Shown here: in pieces, positions 7,189 through 13,707 of the stretch
Position numbering within the stretch: the stretch's first letter is position 1
Layout of the letters: each line of letters begins with the position of its first letter
From: DSNY01 sp016861185
GTDB lineage: Bacteria > Pseudomonadota > Gammaproteobacteria > Burkholderiales > Burkholderiaceae_F
DNA: 14,749 bases
Assembly (NCBI GenBank): GCA_030263275.1
Contig: SZOR01000104.1
Location: 1-14,749, forward strand
Direction of reading: 5' to 3'
Position numbers and translations under genes: made by a program
The notes under the pieces: generated by a model
The model's database searches: none
Seen by the model: only the letters and a program-made list of their open reading frames with translations
What the model was told of the DNA's origin: nothing

Positions 7189-8309
7189 TTGTTCACCACC
7201 CGCACCGGTTGCCCGTCGCGCTGCACGCGCATGCCGGCGGTGACGACCTGGTCGCCGGCCTTCACACCTTCGAGCAGTTCGACCTGCGATTCGCGCCGCA
7301 CGCCGAGTTTGACGCGCACGCGGTTGGCCTTGCCGTCGGCGACGGTGTAGACGAAGAAATCGTCGCCGAGCGGAACGATCGCCTCCTCCGGCACCAGCAG
7401 CGCGTTGGCGCGCTCGCCGAGGATCACGCGCACGCGCGCGAACATGCCGGGGCGCAGCCGGCCGTCGGTGTTGGTCAGCCGCGCGCGCACCTCGAGCGAA
7501 CGGCCGCTCGCGTCGATGCGCGGGTTGATCGCTTCGATCGCGCCGGCGTAGCGCGCGCCCGGCAGCGCGTCGGCGACGACCTCGACCGTCTGTCCGACCT
7601 TGAGCTGGGCGAAGTGGCGCTCCGGCAGGCGGAAGTCGACCTTGAGGACGTGGATGTCCTCGATGTTGACCAGATCCGTGCCCTCGCGCACGTAGTCGCC
7701 GAGGCTCACGCTGCGGATGCCGACCACGCCGTCGAAGGGCGCGACGATCAGCATCTTCGCCAGTCGCGCCTCGGCGAGCTTCAGCCTCGCCGCGAGCACC
7801 TCGACGTTCGACGCCGCCTGCTCCTGCGCGCTCGAGCTGACGAAGTTCTTGCGCGCCAGGTCTTCGGTGCGCTTCAGGTTCGAGATCGCCAGGTCCAGCT
7901 CGGCGCGCGCCTGCGCGACCTCGGCCTGGTTCAGCGACGAGTCGAGCGCGACGAGCAACTGCCCGCGCTTGACGGGCTGGCCGTCGCGGAAGCCGATCGT
8001 CGCGATCCGTCCCGACACCTCGGGCCGCAGCATCACGCTTTCGTTCGAGCGCAGCGAGCCGACCGCCTGCAGCTCTTCGCTGATGCGCGTCGGTTGCAGC
8101 ACGACCACTTCGACCGGCGCGGCGCCGCCGCCCGGCGGTCCTTTGGCGGCCTTGTCCGGCGACTTGCCGGCGGCGGCCGATTTGACTTCGGCGGCTTTGC
8201 TTTCCGCCGCGGGCGCGACCGCGCCGTTACCGCGGTTCAGGAAATAGGCGGCGGCGACGGCGGCGACCAGTCCGCCCAAAGCGACGAGCGTGACCCTGTT
8301 CTTCGGCAT
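7185..8309 (-). CDS. RND efflux periplasmic adaptor (membrane fusion protein, HlyD/AcrA type)
   Basis: The 374-residue product would bridge the RND permease to an outer-membrane channel. An N-terminal hydrophobic segment (residues 6-24) follows MPKNR. There is no lipobox Cys, so it is probably membrane-anchored or cleaved by signal peptidase I rather than a lipoprotein. Residues 25-65 are a low-complexity Ala/Lys/Gly/Pro linker. The first lipoyl half is around PEVSGRIATI (96-105), a helical hairpin spans about 125-185, and the second lipoyl half is APFDGVVGIR (190-199), followed by beta-barrel domains. I chose the ATG at 8309 because the signal anchor begins right there; an in-frame GTG at 8363 would add 18 residues with no gain. 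It lies 63 bp after rnhA and overlaps the permease by 4 bp. Confidence 0.93.
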   Translation of the reverse strand: MPKNRVTLVALGGLVAAVAAAYFLNRGNGAVAPAAESKAAEVKSAAAGKSPDKAAKGPPGGGAAPVEVVVLQPTRISEELQAVGSLRSNESVMLRPEVSGRIATIGFRDGQPVKRGQLLVALDSSLNQAEVAQARAELDLAISNLKRTEDLARKNFVSSSAQEQAASNVEVLAARLKLAEARLAKMLIVAPFDGVVGIRSVSLGDYVREGTDLVNIEDIHVLKVDFRLPERHFAQLKVGQTVEVVADALPGARYAGAIEAINPRIDASGRSLEVRARLTNTDGRLRPGMFARVRVILGERANALLVPEEAIVPLGDDFFVYTVADGKANRVRVKLGVRRESQVELLEGVKAGDQVVTAGMRVQRDGQPVRVVNK

Positions 8310-8372
8310 CGGAAAAGATGGAGCGGCGCGGTGCGCCCGAATGCAGGGCAGCGAATTTAGCACCCGCCGGCA

Positions 8373-8894
8373 TCAATCCGCGCCGTTTCCGCGACCCCGC
8401 AACACCGATTCGACCCCGCGATTCGCCAAACGATCCGCCCGTTCGTTGCCCGCGTTGCCGGCATGCCCCCTGACCCAGCGCCAATCGATGTCGTGCCGCT
8501 GCGCCAGCTCGGCGAGCCGCGCCCACAGATCGGCGTTCTTGACGGCTTTGTTGCCGGCCGTTTTCCATCCGCGGCGGATCCAGTTCGGAAGCCATTCGGT
8601 GACGCCGAGCTTGACGTACTGCGAATCCGTGTGGAGCACGACGCGGCAGCGGCGCTTCAGCGAGGCGAGCGCCTCGATCACCGCGATCAGTTCCATCCGG
8701 TTGTTGGTCGTCTGCGCTTCGCCGCCGAACAGCTCCTTCTCGTGGACGCCGGCCTTCAGATACGCGCCCCAGCCACCCGGGCCGGGATTGCCCTTGCAGG
8801 CGCCGTCGGTGTAGATCTCGACCGGCGCACCCGCGGCCGGCTGCGGCGACGGCGGTCCGGACTCGGCGAGCTTGAGGCCGCGCGCGTGCTTCAT
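8373..8894 (-). CDS. rnhA: Ribonuclease HI
   Basis: The 173-residue enzyme cuts the RNA strand of RNA-DNA hybrids, removing primers and R-loops in the cytoplasm. Motifs are YTDGACKGNPGPGGWG, NNRMEL, HTDSQYV and GHAGNAGNERAD. Catalytic residues are Asp30, Glu68, Asp90, His144 and Asp154, each exactly 20 positions later than E. coli Asp10, Glu48, Asp70, His124 and Asp134. The core is thus collinear, with an N-terminal extension of about 20 mostly Pro/Ala/Gly residues. The ATG at 8894 overlaps the stop of the methyltransferase gene as ATGA, which supports this start despite the extension. A shorter start would need a non-ATG codon. Translational coupling with the upstream gene is likely. Confidence 0.97.
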   Translation of the reverse strand: MKHARGLKLAESGPPSPQPAAGAPVEIYTDGACKGNPGPGGWGAYLKAGVHEKELFGGEAQTTNNRMELIAVIEALASLKRRCRVVLHTDSQYVKLGVTEWLPNWIRRGWKTAGNKAVKNADLWARLAELAQRHDIDWRWVRGHAGNAGNERADRLANRGVESVLRGRGNGAD

Positions 8895-9766
8895 CGGCGC
8901 GCCGTCCGCACCGGCGCGTCGTTCGCCGGCGCGGCGGGTTCGTCGACGCGGATGCTGAACGCCTCGCCGGTCGCAGTCACGATCGGTCTGGCCGGTGCGA
9001 GCGCGGGCCGCAACGCGTTCTGCCGCTTCCACGCCGGACCCACGAGCCGCATGCCGCGCACGCGCTTGATCGCGCTGACGAGATAGACGGAACCGAGCAC
9101 CGGCCACCAGCGGTCGCCCGCCTTTTCCATGAAGCGCCAGCGCGCCAGCCACTTTTCGCTGCGCGCCCACGGCGAATAGCAGCCGTAGCGGCCGCGGCTC
9201 ACCTCGAACGACAGCAGCTTCATCCAGTCCTTGATCCGCGGCAGCGCGATGAACTGCCCCTCGCGCGGCAAGAACGGCGCCATGCCGAGCCGCGCCATCA
9301 GTTGCCGCAGGCCCCACAGGCTCACGGGATTGAAGCCGGTCAGCACGATCTGTCCCTCGGGAACCAGCACGCGATCGACCTCGCGCAGCACCTGGTGCGG
9401 CTCCTCGGCGAACTCGAGGATGTGCGGCATCACGACCAGATCGATCGAGTTGGTTGCGAACGGCAGTTCCTCGTAGCGGTTGATCACCGCGACGCGGCCG
9501 CCTCCGCTGCGTGCCGCCGCTGCGAGCAGGCGGTCCGACGCGCAGAAGCGCAGCGGCATGCGGTTCTCGCGCAGCGCGTCGATCTCCGGCAGGCCGAGTT
9601 GCAGCGCGTGGTAGCCGAAGATGTCGGCCACCGCAGCGTCGAGCTGCTGCTGCTCCCAGTCGAGCACGTAGCGGCCCGGCGGCGAACGCAGGAACTCCGA
9701 CAGCTTGACGATCGGCGGCGCCGGGTCCGCGGCCGGCTGCTCGAGGAAGTTCGGATCGAAGTGCAT
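8891..9766 (-). CDS. Class I-like SAM methyltransferase, YafS-type position between gloB and rnhA
   Basis: The 291-residue product resembles small-molecule methyltransferases of the Methyltransf_11 group. The part after motif I fits well: LPFATNSIDLVVMPHILEF (101-119) is the usual motif II/post-II pattern, and LREVDRVLVPEGQIVLTGFNP (127-147) is the motif III region. Motif I, normally a Gly-rich loop after a hydrophobic strand, reads GYHALQLGLPEI (51-62) and lacks the GxGxG pattern. In E. coli the gene in the same place, yafS, is also an unassigned methyltransferase. I chose the ATG at 9766; an in-frame GTG at 9835 would run into the divergent gloB gene. The last four bases overlap rnhA. A role in methylating a quinone or other small molecule is only a guess, and a non-enzymatic role is possible. 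Confidence 0.82.
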   Translation of the reverse strand: MHFDPNFLEQPAADPAPPIVKLSEFLRSPPGRYVLDWEQQQLDAAVADIFGYHALQLGLPEIDALRENRMPLRFCASDRLLAAAARSGGGRVAVINRYEELPFATNSIDLVVMPHILEFAEEPHQVLREVDRVLVPEGQIVLTGFNPVSLWGLRQLMARLGMAPFLPREGQFIALPRIKDWMKLLSFEVSRGRYGCYSPWARSEKWLARWRFMEKAGDRWWPVLGSVYLVSAIKRVRGMRLVGPAWKRQNALRPALAPARPIVTATGEAFSIRVDEPAAPANDAPVRTARR

Positions 9767-9807
9767 TTTCGCGGACAATCGGCCCGTTGCGACTCGCCTT
9801 GCCGAGC

Positions 9808-10596
9808 ATGCCCGCCGAAACCGCGCCACCCGCACTGCGGATCGAACCGGTCCCGGCGTTCAACGACAACTACCTGTGGCTCGCGTCGCGCGACGGCCTC
9901 GCGTTCGTCGTCGACCCGGGCGACGCCGAGGCGATCGAAGAAGCGCTCGCCGCGCGCAAGCTGCAGCTTGCCGCCATTGTAGTCACGCACCATCACGGCG
10001 ATCACACGGGCGGCGTGCAGGCGCTCAAACGCGCGCACGGCGCCGCCGTCTACGGGCCCGCCGGCGAGCCGATCCCCGCGCGCGACGCCGCGCTCGGCGA
10101 AGGCGATCGCGTCGAGCTGCTCGGCGTGGCGTTCGATGTCCTCGACGTGCCCGGGCATACGCGCGGACACATCGCGTATCACGCGCCTTCGATCGAGGTG
10201 CTGTTCTGCGGCGATACGCTCTTCGCCGGCGGCTGCGGCCGGCTGTTCGAAGGCACGCCGGCGCAGATGCACGCCTCGCTTGCCAAGCTCGCGAAGCTGC
10301 CGGATGCGACGCGCGTGTACTGCGCGCACGAGTACACGGTCGCGAACCTCAGGTTCGCGCGCGCGGTCGAACCGGACAACGCCGCGCTCGCGCGCCGGCT
10401 CGCCGACAGCGAAGCCCTGCGTGCACGCGGCGAGCCCACGGTGCCGTCGACGATCGCGCTCGAACGCGCGACCAACCCCTTCCTGCGCTGCGACGAACCC
10501 GCCGTGCGCGCGGCGGCCGAGCGGCGGCGCAAGGGCGCGAGCGCCACCGCGGTCGACACCTTCGCGGCGATCCGCGCATGGAAGGATGTGTACTAG
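9808..10596 (+). CDS. gloB: Hydroxyacylglutathione hydrolase (glyoxalase II)
   Basis: The 262-residue enzyme hydrolyses S-D-lactoylglutathione to D-lactate and glutathione, the second step of methylglyoxal detoxification in the cytosol. It belongs to the metallo-beta-lactamase fold. Metal ligands are visible as His61, His63, Asp65 and His66 in THHHGDHTGG, His117 in PGHTRGH, Asp136 in FCGDTLFAGGCG and His174 in CAHEYT. The C-terminal substrate domain with RRKG (residues 240-243) and the FAAIRAWKD end is typical of glyoxalase II rather than of other hydrolases of the fold. The ATG at 9808 places the product exactly on family length; a TTG at 9787 would add seven residues. The 41-bp gap to the divergent methyltransferase must hold both start regions. 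mltD follows after 55 bp. Confidence 0.96.
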   Translation: MPAETAPPALRIEPVPAFNDNYLWLASRDGLAFVVDPGDAEAIEEALAARKLQLAAIVVTHHHGDHTGGVQALKRAHGAAVYGPAGEPIPARDAALGEGDRVELLGVAFDVLDVPGHTRGHIAYHAPSIEVLFCGDTLFAGGCGRLFEGTPAQMHASLAKLAKLPDATRVYCAHEYTVANLRFARAVEPDNAALARRLADSEALRARGEPTVPSTIALERATNPFLRCDEPAVRAAAERRRKGASATAVDTFAAIRAWKDVY

Positions 10597-10638
10597 CGCA
10601 GCCGCGCTATTCGCGCGTTGGCCGCCGCGACCGCCCCT

Positions 10639-10644
10639 TATACT
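10639..10644 (+). promoter_or_regulatory. Candidate -10 box directly before mltD
   Basis: TATACT (5 of 6 to TATAAT) ends 7 bases before the mltD ATG at 10652. Transcription would start at or next to that ATG, so the mRNA would have almost no leader, and indeed no Shine-Dalgarno is present. TTGGCC at 10618-10623 is a possible -35 with a short 15-base spacer. Confidence 0.45.
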
Positions 10645-10651
10645 GCGGCCG

Positions 10652-12214
10652 ATGCTGAAAAGACCTCTCGACGGAACCGCTCGCGCGCTGCGCTTTGCCA
10701 CGATGCTCGCGCTCGCCGCGCTGGCGAATCCCGCGCTGGCGGTTTCGAGCGGCGCGCCTGCGGTCGATGCCGTCGACTGGTGGTCCGAGCTGCCGCCGTA
10801 TCGCGCCAGTGCCCCCGATGCGCCCGCGGCGGCGGAAACGCCGACGCCGCGGCCCGCCGCCGAGCCGCCGCCGAGCCCGATCGCCGCGGCCGATCCGGGC
10901 GACGTGTGGGACCGCATCCGCAGCGGCTTCGCGCTGCCCGACCTCGCGACGAAGCCGGTCGCGGCGGCCCTGCGCTGGTACCAGGAGCGCCCCGACTACA
11001 TCGACCGGATGGCGAGCCGCGCCAGCCTGTACCTGTTCCACATCGTCGAAGAAGTCGAGAAGCGGGGCATGCCGTCCGAACTGGCGCTGCTGCCCTTCGT
11101 CGAAAGTGCGATGCAGCCCGAGGCCGAGTCGCACGCGCGCGCCTCGGGGCTGTGGCAGTTCATTCCGTCGACTGGCAGGCGGTACGCGCTCGAGCAGAAC
11201 GTGTGGAAGGACGAGCGGCGCGACGTCGTCGAATCCACGCGCGCCGCGCTCGACTACCTGCAGAAGCTGTACGACGACTTCGGCGACTGGCACCTCGCGC
11301 TCGCCGCGTACAACATGGGCGAAGGCGGACTCGCGCGCGCGATCCAGCGCAACCGCCGCGCGAAGAAGCCGACCAACTACGCGAGCCTGCGGCTGCCGCG
11401 CGAGACGCAGTTCTACGTGCCCAAGCTGCAGGCGATCAAGAACATCGTGCGCGACCCGGCGGCGCACGGCATCACGCTGCCGGCGATCCGCAATGAGCCG
11501 TACTTCGTCACGATCACCAAGACGCGCGACATCGACGTGACGACCGCGGCCGAACTGGCCGAGATGCCGCTCGACCGGTTCCTCGCGCTGAACCCCTCGT
11601 TCAACCGGCCGGTGATTCTCGGCGCCGCGCAGCCGACGCTGCTGCTGCCCGCCGACCGCGTCGAGACCTTCCGCTCCAACCTTGCGGCGTACGAGGCGAC
11701 CGGTCAGCCGCTCGCGAGCTGGACCGCGTACACGCTTAAGCCGAACGAAACGCTTGCCAAGATCGCCGAACGCGCGGGCATCAGCGAGGCAAAGCTGCGC
11801 GAGGCGAACCGCGTTCCGCCGCGCTACAAGCTGGCGGCGGGCTCGACGATCCTGATCCCGCGCGACGAAACGATGGACGAGGACATCGCGCCCGAGTTGC
11901 TGCGCGCGAGCTTCACGCTCGTGCCCGACGGCCGGAACCTGCGGCAGATCACTTATCGCGTGCGGCGCGGCGACACGCTGGACAAGGTCGCGCGCCGCTG
12001 GAACGTCCGTCCCGACGAAATCGTCGCCTGGAACCGGCTGCGCTCGGAGGAGCTTTTTGCCGGCCAGCGGCTGCGGCTGACGGTCGCCGTGCAGCCCGCG
12101 CCGAAGAAGGCGGCCGCCCCCGCCAAGAAGTCCGCCGCGACGGCGAAGGTCCACGCGACCGCGCGCAAGTCCGCCGCGCGCAGCATCGCCAACATCGCGG
12201 GTGCGCGGCGCTGA
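10652..12214 (+). CDS. mltD: Membrane-bound-type lytic murein transglycosylase D with two LysM domains
   Basis: The 520-residue product would cleave peptidoglycan glycan strands to anhydromuropeptides in the periplasm. A signal peptide covers residues 1-30 (Arg-rich start, hydrophobic core, PALA before the cut). Residues 33-82 are a Pro/Ala-rich linker. The SLT domain (about 105-280) has the catalytic Glu151 in LPFVESAMQPEA, then GLWQFIPSTG and LALAAYNMGEGG, all family hallmarks. Two LysM repeats follow at about 358-404 (YTLKPNETLAKIA) and 433-478 (YRVRRGDTLDKVA). The last 35 residues are Lys/Ala-rich and strongly basic. Unlike E. coli MltD there is no lipobox Cys, so this protein is probably soluble or held through wall binding. 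The ATG at 10652 is the only start giving a proper signal peptide. fabI follows after 37 bp. Confidence 0.94.
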   Translation: MLKRPLDGTARALRFATMLALAALANPALAVSSGAPAVDAVDWWSELPPYRASAPDAPAAAETPTPRPAAEPPPSPIAAADPGDVWDRIRSGFALPDLATKPVAAALRWYQERPDYIDRMASRASLYLFHIVEEVEKRGMPSELALLPFVESAMQPEAESHARASGLWQFIPSTGRRYALEQNVWKDERRDVVESTRAALDYLQKLYDDFGDWHLALAAYNMGEGGLARAIQRNRRAKKPTNYASLRLPRETQFYVPKLQAIKNIVRDPAAHGITLPAIRNEPYFVTITKTRDIDVTTAAELAEMPLDRFLALNPSFNRPVILGAAQPTLLLPADRVETFRSNLAAYEATGQPLASWTAYTLKPNETLAKIAERAGISEAKLREANRVPPRYKLAAGSTILIPRDETMDEDIAPELLRASFTLVPDGRNLRQITYRVRRGDTLDKVARRWNVRPDEIVAWNRLRSEELFAGQRLRLTVAVQPAPKKAAAPAKKSAATAKVHATARKSAARSIANIAGARR

Positions 12215-12251
12215 CGCGCGGCCCGCAATCGAAAACGAGAGAACGTCCCCG

Positions 12252-13049
12252 ATGGGTTTCCTGTCCGGCAAGCGCATCCTGATCACCGGCCTGCTGTCGA
12301 ACCGCTCGATCGCGTACGGCATCGCGCAGGCCTGCTACCGCGAAGGCGCGGAACTCGCCTTCACCTACGTCGGCGAACGCTTCCGCGAGCGCATCGACGA
12401 GTTCGCGCGCGAGTTCGGCTCGACGCTCGTGTTCCCGTGCGACGTCGCCGAAGACGCGCAGATCGCCGCGACTTTCGAAGGACTGCGCAGGCACTGGGAC
12501 GGGCTCGAAGGGCTCGTGCATTCGATCGGCTTCGCGCCGCGCGAGGCGATCTCGGGCAGCTTCCTCGGAGGGCTGTCGCGCGAGAACTTCCGCATCGCGC
12601 ACGACATCTCCGCCTACAGCTTCCCGGCGCTCGCCAAGGCCGCGCTGCCGCTGATGGAGGGCCGGCCGGCGTCGCTGATCACGCTGACGTATCTGGGCGC
12701 CGAACGCGTCGTTCCCCACTACAACACGATGGGGCTCGCCAAGGCCTCGCTCGAGGCGGCCGTGCGCTATCTGGCCGCCGACCTCGGACCGAAGGGAATC
12801 CGCGTCAACGGCATCTCGGCCGGCCCGATCAAGACGCTCGCCGCCAGCGGCATCAAGGGCTTCTCGCGCATGCTGGAGTTCAACGAGAAGAACTCGCCGC
12901 TGCGGCGGAACGTGACGATCGAGGAGGTCGGGAACGTCGCCGCCTTCCTGCTGTCCGATCTCGCCTCCGGCATGACGGGCGAGATCACCTACGTCGACGC
13001 CGGCTTCCGCGCGATCGCCTTCGGGCTCGCCGCGGTCGGCGCCGAATAG
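12252..13049 (+). CDS. fabI: Enoyl-[acyl-carrier-protein] reductase [NADH]
   Basis: The 265-residue enzyme reduces the trans-2-enoyl-ACP double bond in the last step of each fatty acid elongation cycle. It is an atypical short-chain dehydrogenase: the nucleotide loop is ITGLLSNRSIAYGIA (11-25). The active site has Tyr147, Tyr157 and Lys164 in LTYLGAERVVPHYNTMGLAK, matching the Tyr-x6-Lys pattern of E. coli FabI (Tyr156, Lys163). SIGFAP (91-96) keeps Gly93, the residue changed in some triclosan-resistant E. coli mutants. Length agrees with the family (about 262). The ATG at 12252 is preceded by GAGAG at 12237-12241, a somewhat distant ribosome site. It is probably in one transcript with mltD (37-bp gap) and with the small unknown gene 25 bp downstream. 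Confidence 0.97.
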   Translation: MGFLSGKRILITGLLSNRSIAYGIAQACYREGAELAFTYVGERFRERIDEFAREFGSTLVFPCDVAEDAQIAATFEGLRRHWDGLEGLVHSIGFAPREAISGSFLGGLSRENFRIAHDISAYSFPALAKAALPLMEGRPASLITLTYLGAERVVPHYNTMGLAKASLEAAVRYLAADLGPKGIRVNGISAGPIKTLAASGIKGFSRMLEFNEKNSPLRRNVTIEEVGNVAAFLLSDLASGMTGEITYVDAGFRAIAFGLAAVGAE

Positions 13050-13074
13050 CTCAACGATTCGACTGGAGTTTGCC

Positions 13075-13482
13075 GTGGCCGATGCACGCGACCTCGATAT
13101 CGCGATGGATGCGCAGTCACTTTATCGCGAGGAGATCTACACGGACCGCAAGGTGGGCACGATCCGCGTGATGGTGCCGGTCACCACGATGGGCGCCACC
13201 GATCCCGCGCGCCCGGTGCTGTATTCGGGCGAGGCGCAGATCATGACGCAGTTGGGGCCGCTGCCGATCAGCTTCGAGATCGAGGCGAAGACGCTCGCCG
13301 AGGCGGTCGAGCGCTACGCCGACACCGCGAAGGTGGCGATCGAGCGCACGATCAAGGAACTGCAGGAGATGCGCCGCCAGGCCGCCTCGGGTCTCGTGAT
13401 TCCGGGCGCCGGCGGCGGACTCGGCGGCCCCGGCGGGCTGCCGCCGATGGGTCGCGGCGGCGGCAAGATCCAGCTGCCCTGA
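13075..13482 (+). CDS. Small conserved-looking cytoplasmic protein of unknown function
   Basis: The 135-residue product is read from a GTG at 13075, chosen because GGAG (13065-13068) stands six bases upstream, one of the clearest ribosome sites in the window. I do not recognise the family. Residues 1-70 look beta-rich, with a charged, regular pattern (SLYREEIYTDRKVGTIRVM at 15-33) that does not look like random translation. Residues 72-103 form one amphipathic helix (AEAVERYADTAKVAIERTI). The end (108-130) is a Gly/Pro tail likely to be disordered. There is no signal peptide, membrane helix or Cys. It follows fabI by 25 bp and is probably co-transcribed with it. Codon use resembles the neighbours, so it is very likely a real gene. 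Confidence 0.85.
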   Translation: MADARDLDIAMDAQSLYREEIYTDRKVGTIRVMVPVTTMGATDPARPVLYSGEAQIMTQLGPLPISFEIEAKTLAEAVERYADTAKVAIERTIKELQEMRRQAASGLVIPGAGGGLGGPGGLPPMGRGGGKIQLP

Positions 13483-13500
13483 GCCGCGCTTGAGGTGCCT

Positions 13501-13578
13501 GATTCACCACGGAGACACAGAGAACACGGAGAAATGCACCTTCTTTTCTCGGTGCTCTCGGTGTCTCGGCGGTGAATC
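13501..13578. repeat. Long imperfect inverted repeat, probable dispersed palindromic element
   Basis: Two 34-base arms, 13501-13534 and 13545-13578, are reverse complements at 29 of 34 positions, around a 10-base loop. Each arm begins with the same GATTCACC and carries the core GAGACAC. Arms of the type 'TTCACCACGGAGACACAGAG' are, as I recall, found scattered between genes of many bacterial genomes. It sits just after the fabI operon. The transcript would form a strong stem; there is no T-tract, so it is not a classical intrinsic terminator, though it may slow polymerase or protect the 3' end. Confidence 0.85.
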
Positions 13579-13581
13579 CGC

Positions 13582-13644
13582 GACCTTTGAAGGGTGAAGG
13601 ACCGCCCTCCTTCGCGCTCTCGGCTCTGATCCGGGTCAAAGGCC
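13582..13644 (+). other. Secondary inverted repeats in the gap before the decarboxylase gene
   Basis: CCTTTGA (13584-13590) pairs exactly with TCAAAGG (13636-13642). Within it GAAGGA (13596-13601) pairs with TCCTTC (13608-13613) around the loop CCGCCC. Together with the long repeat upstream, the 225-bp gap 13483-13707 is almost wholly made of potential stems. No convincing -35/-10 pair was found in it, although the decarboxylase promoter should be here. Confidence 0.45.
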
Positions 13645-13672
13645 GCGCCGCGCGCGCGTGAAAGCATCGACG

Positions 13673-13701
13673 CTTCGCTGCGGCGCTCGTGCCGCGAAGG
13701 A
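13673..13701 (+). promoter_or_regulatory. Ribosome site of the decarboxylase gene inside a potential hairpin
   Basis: AAGGA (13697-13701) is a good Shine-Dalgarno six bases before the ATG at 13708. GCGGC (13680-13684) pairs with GCCGC (13691-13695) around the loop GCTCGT, and CTTC (13673-13676) can extend the stem with GAAG (13696-13699). The ribosome site would be partly buried if this stem forms. Confidence 0.5.
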
Positions 13702-13707
13702 ATCGTC

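Noticed and set aside
7098..8360. A 420-codon plus-strand frame opposite the adaptor gene.
   Set aside because: It is rich in Arg, His, Asp and Val with no motif, and is the shadow of the adaptor.
9793..9806. Short palindrome CTCG-CCTTGC-CGAG just before the gloB ATG, as an operator.
   Set aside because: Only four base pairs in each arm, which is expected by chance in DNA this rich in GC.
9484..10917. A 477-codon minus-strand frame covering gloB and part of the methyltransferase.
   Set aside because: It runs across two real genes on different strands, and no motif is present in it.
10607..12322. A 571-codon minus-strand frame opposite mltD.
   Set aside because: It is antisense and Arg/Val/Gln-rich without any recognisable domain; mltD on the plus strand has a signal peptide, SLT and LysM domains.
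13501..13578. The inverted repeat as a CRISPR unit or an intrinsic terminator.
   Set aside because: There is just one pair of arms with no spaced repeats, and no T-tract follows the stem.
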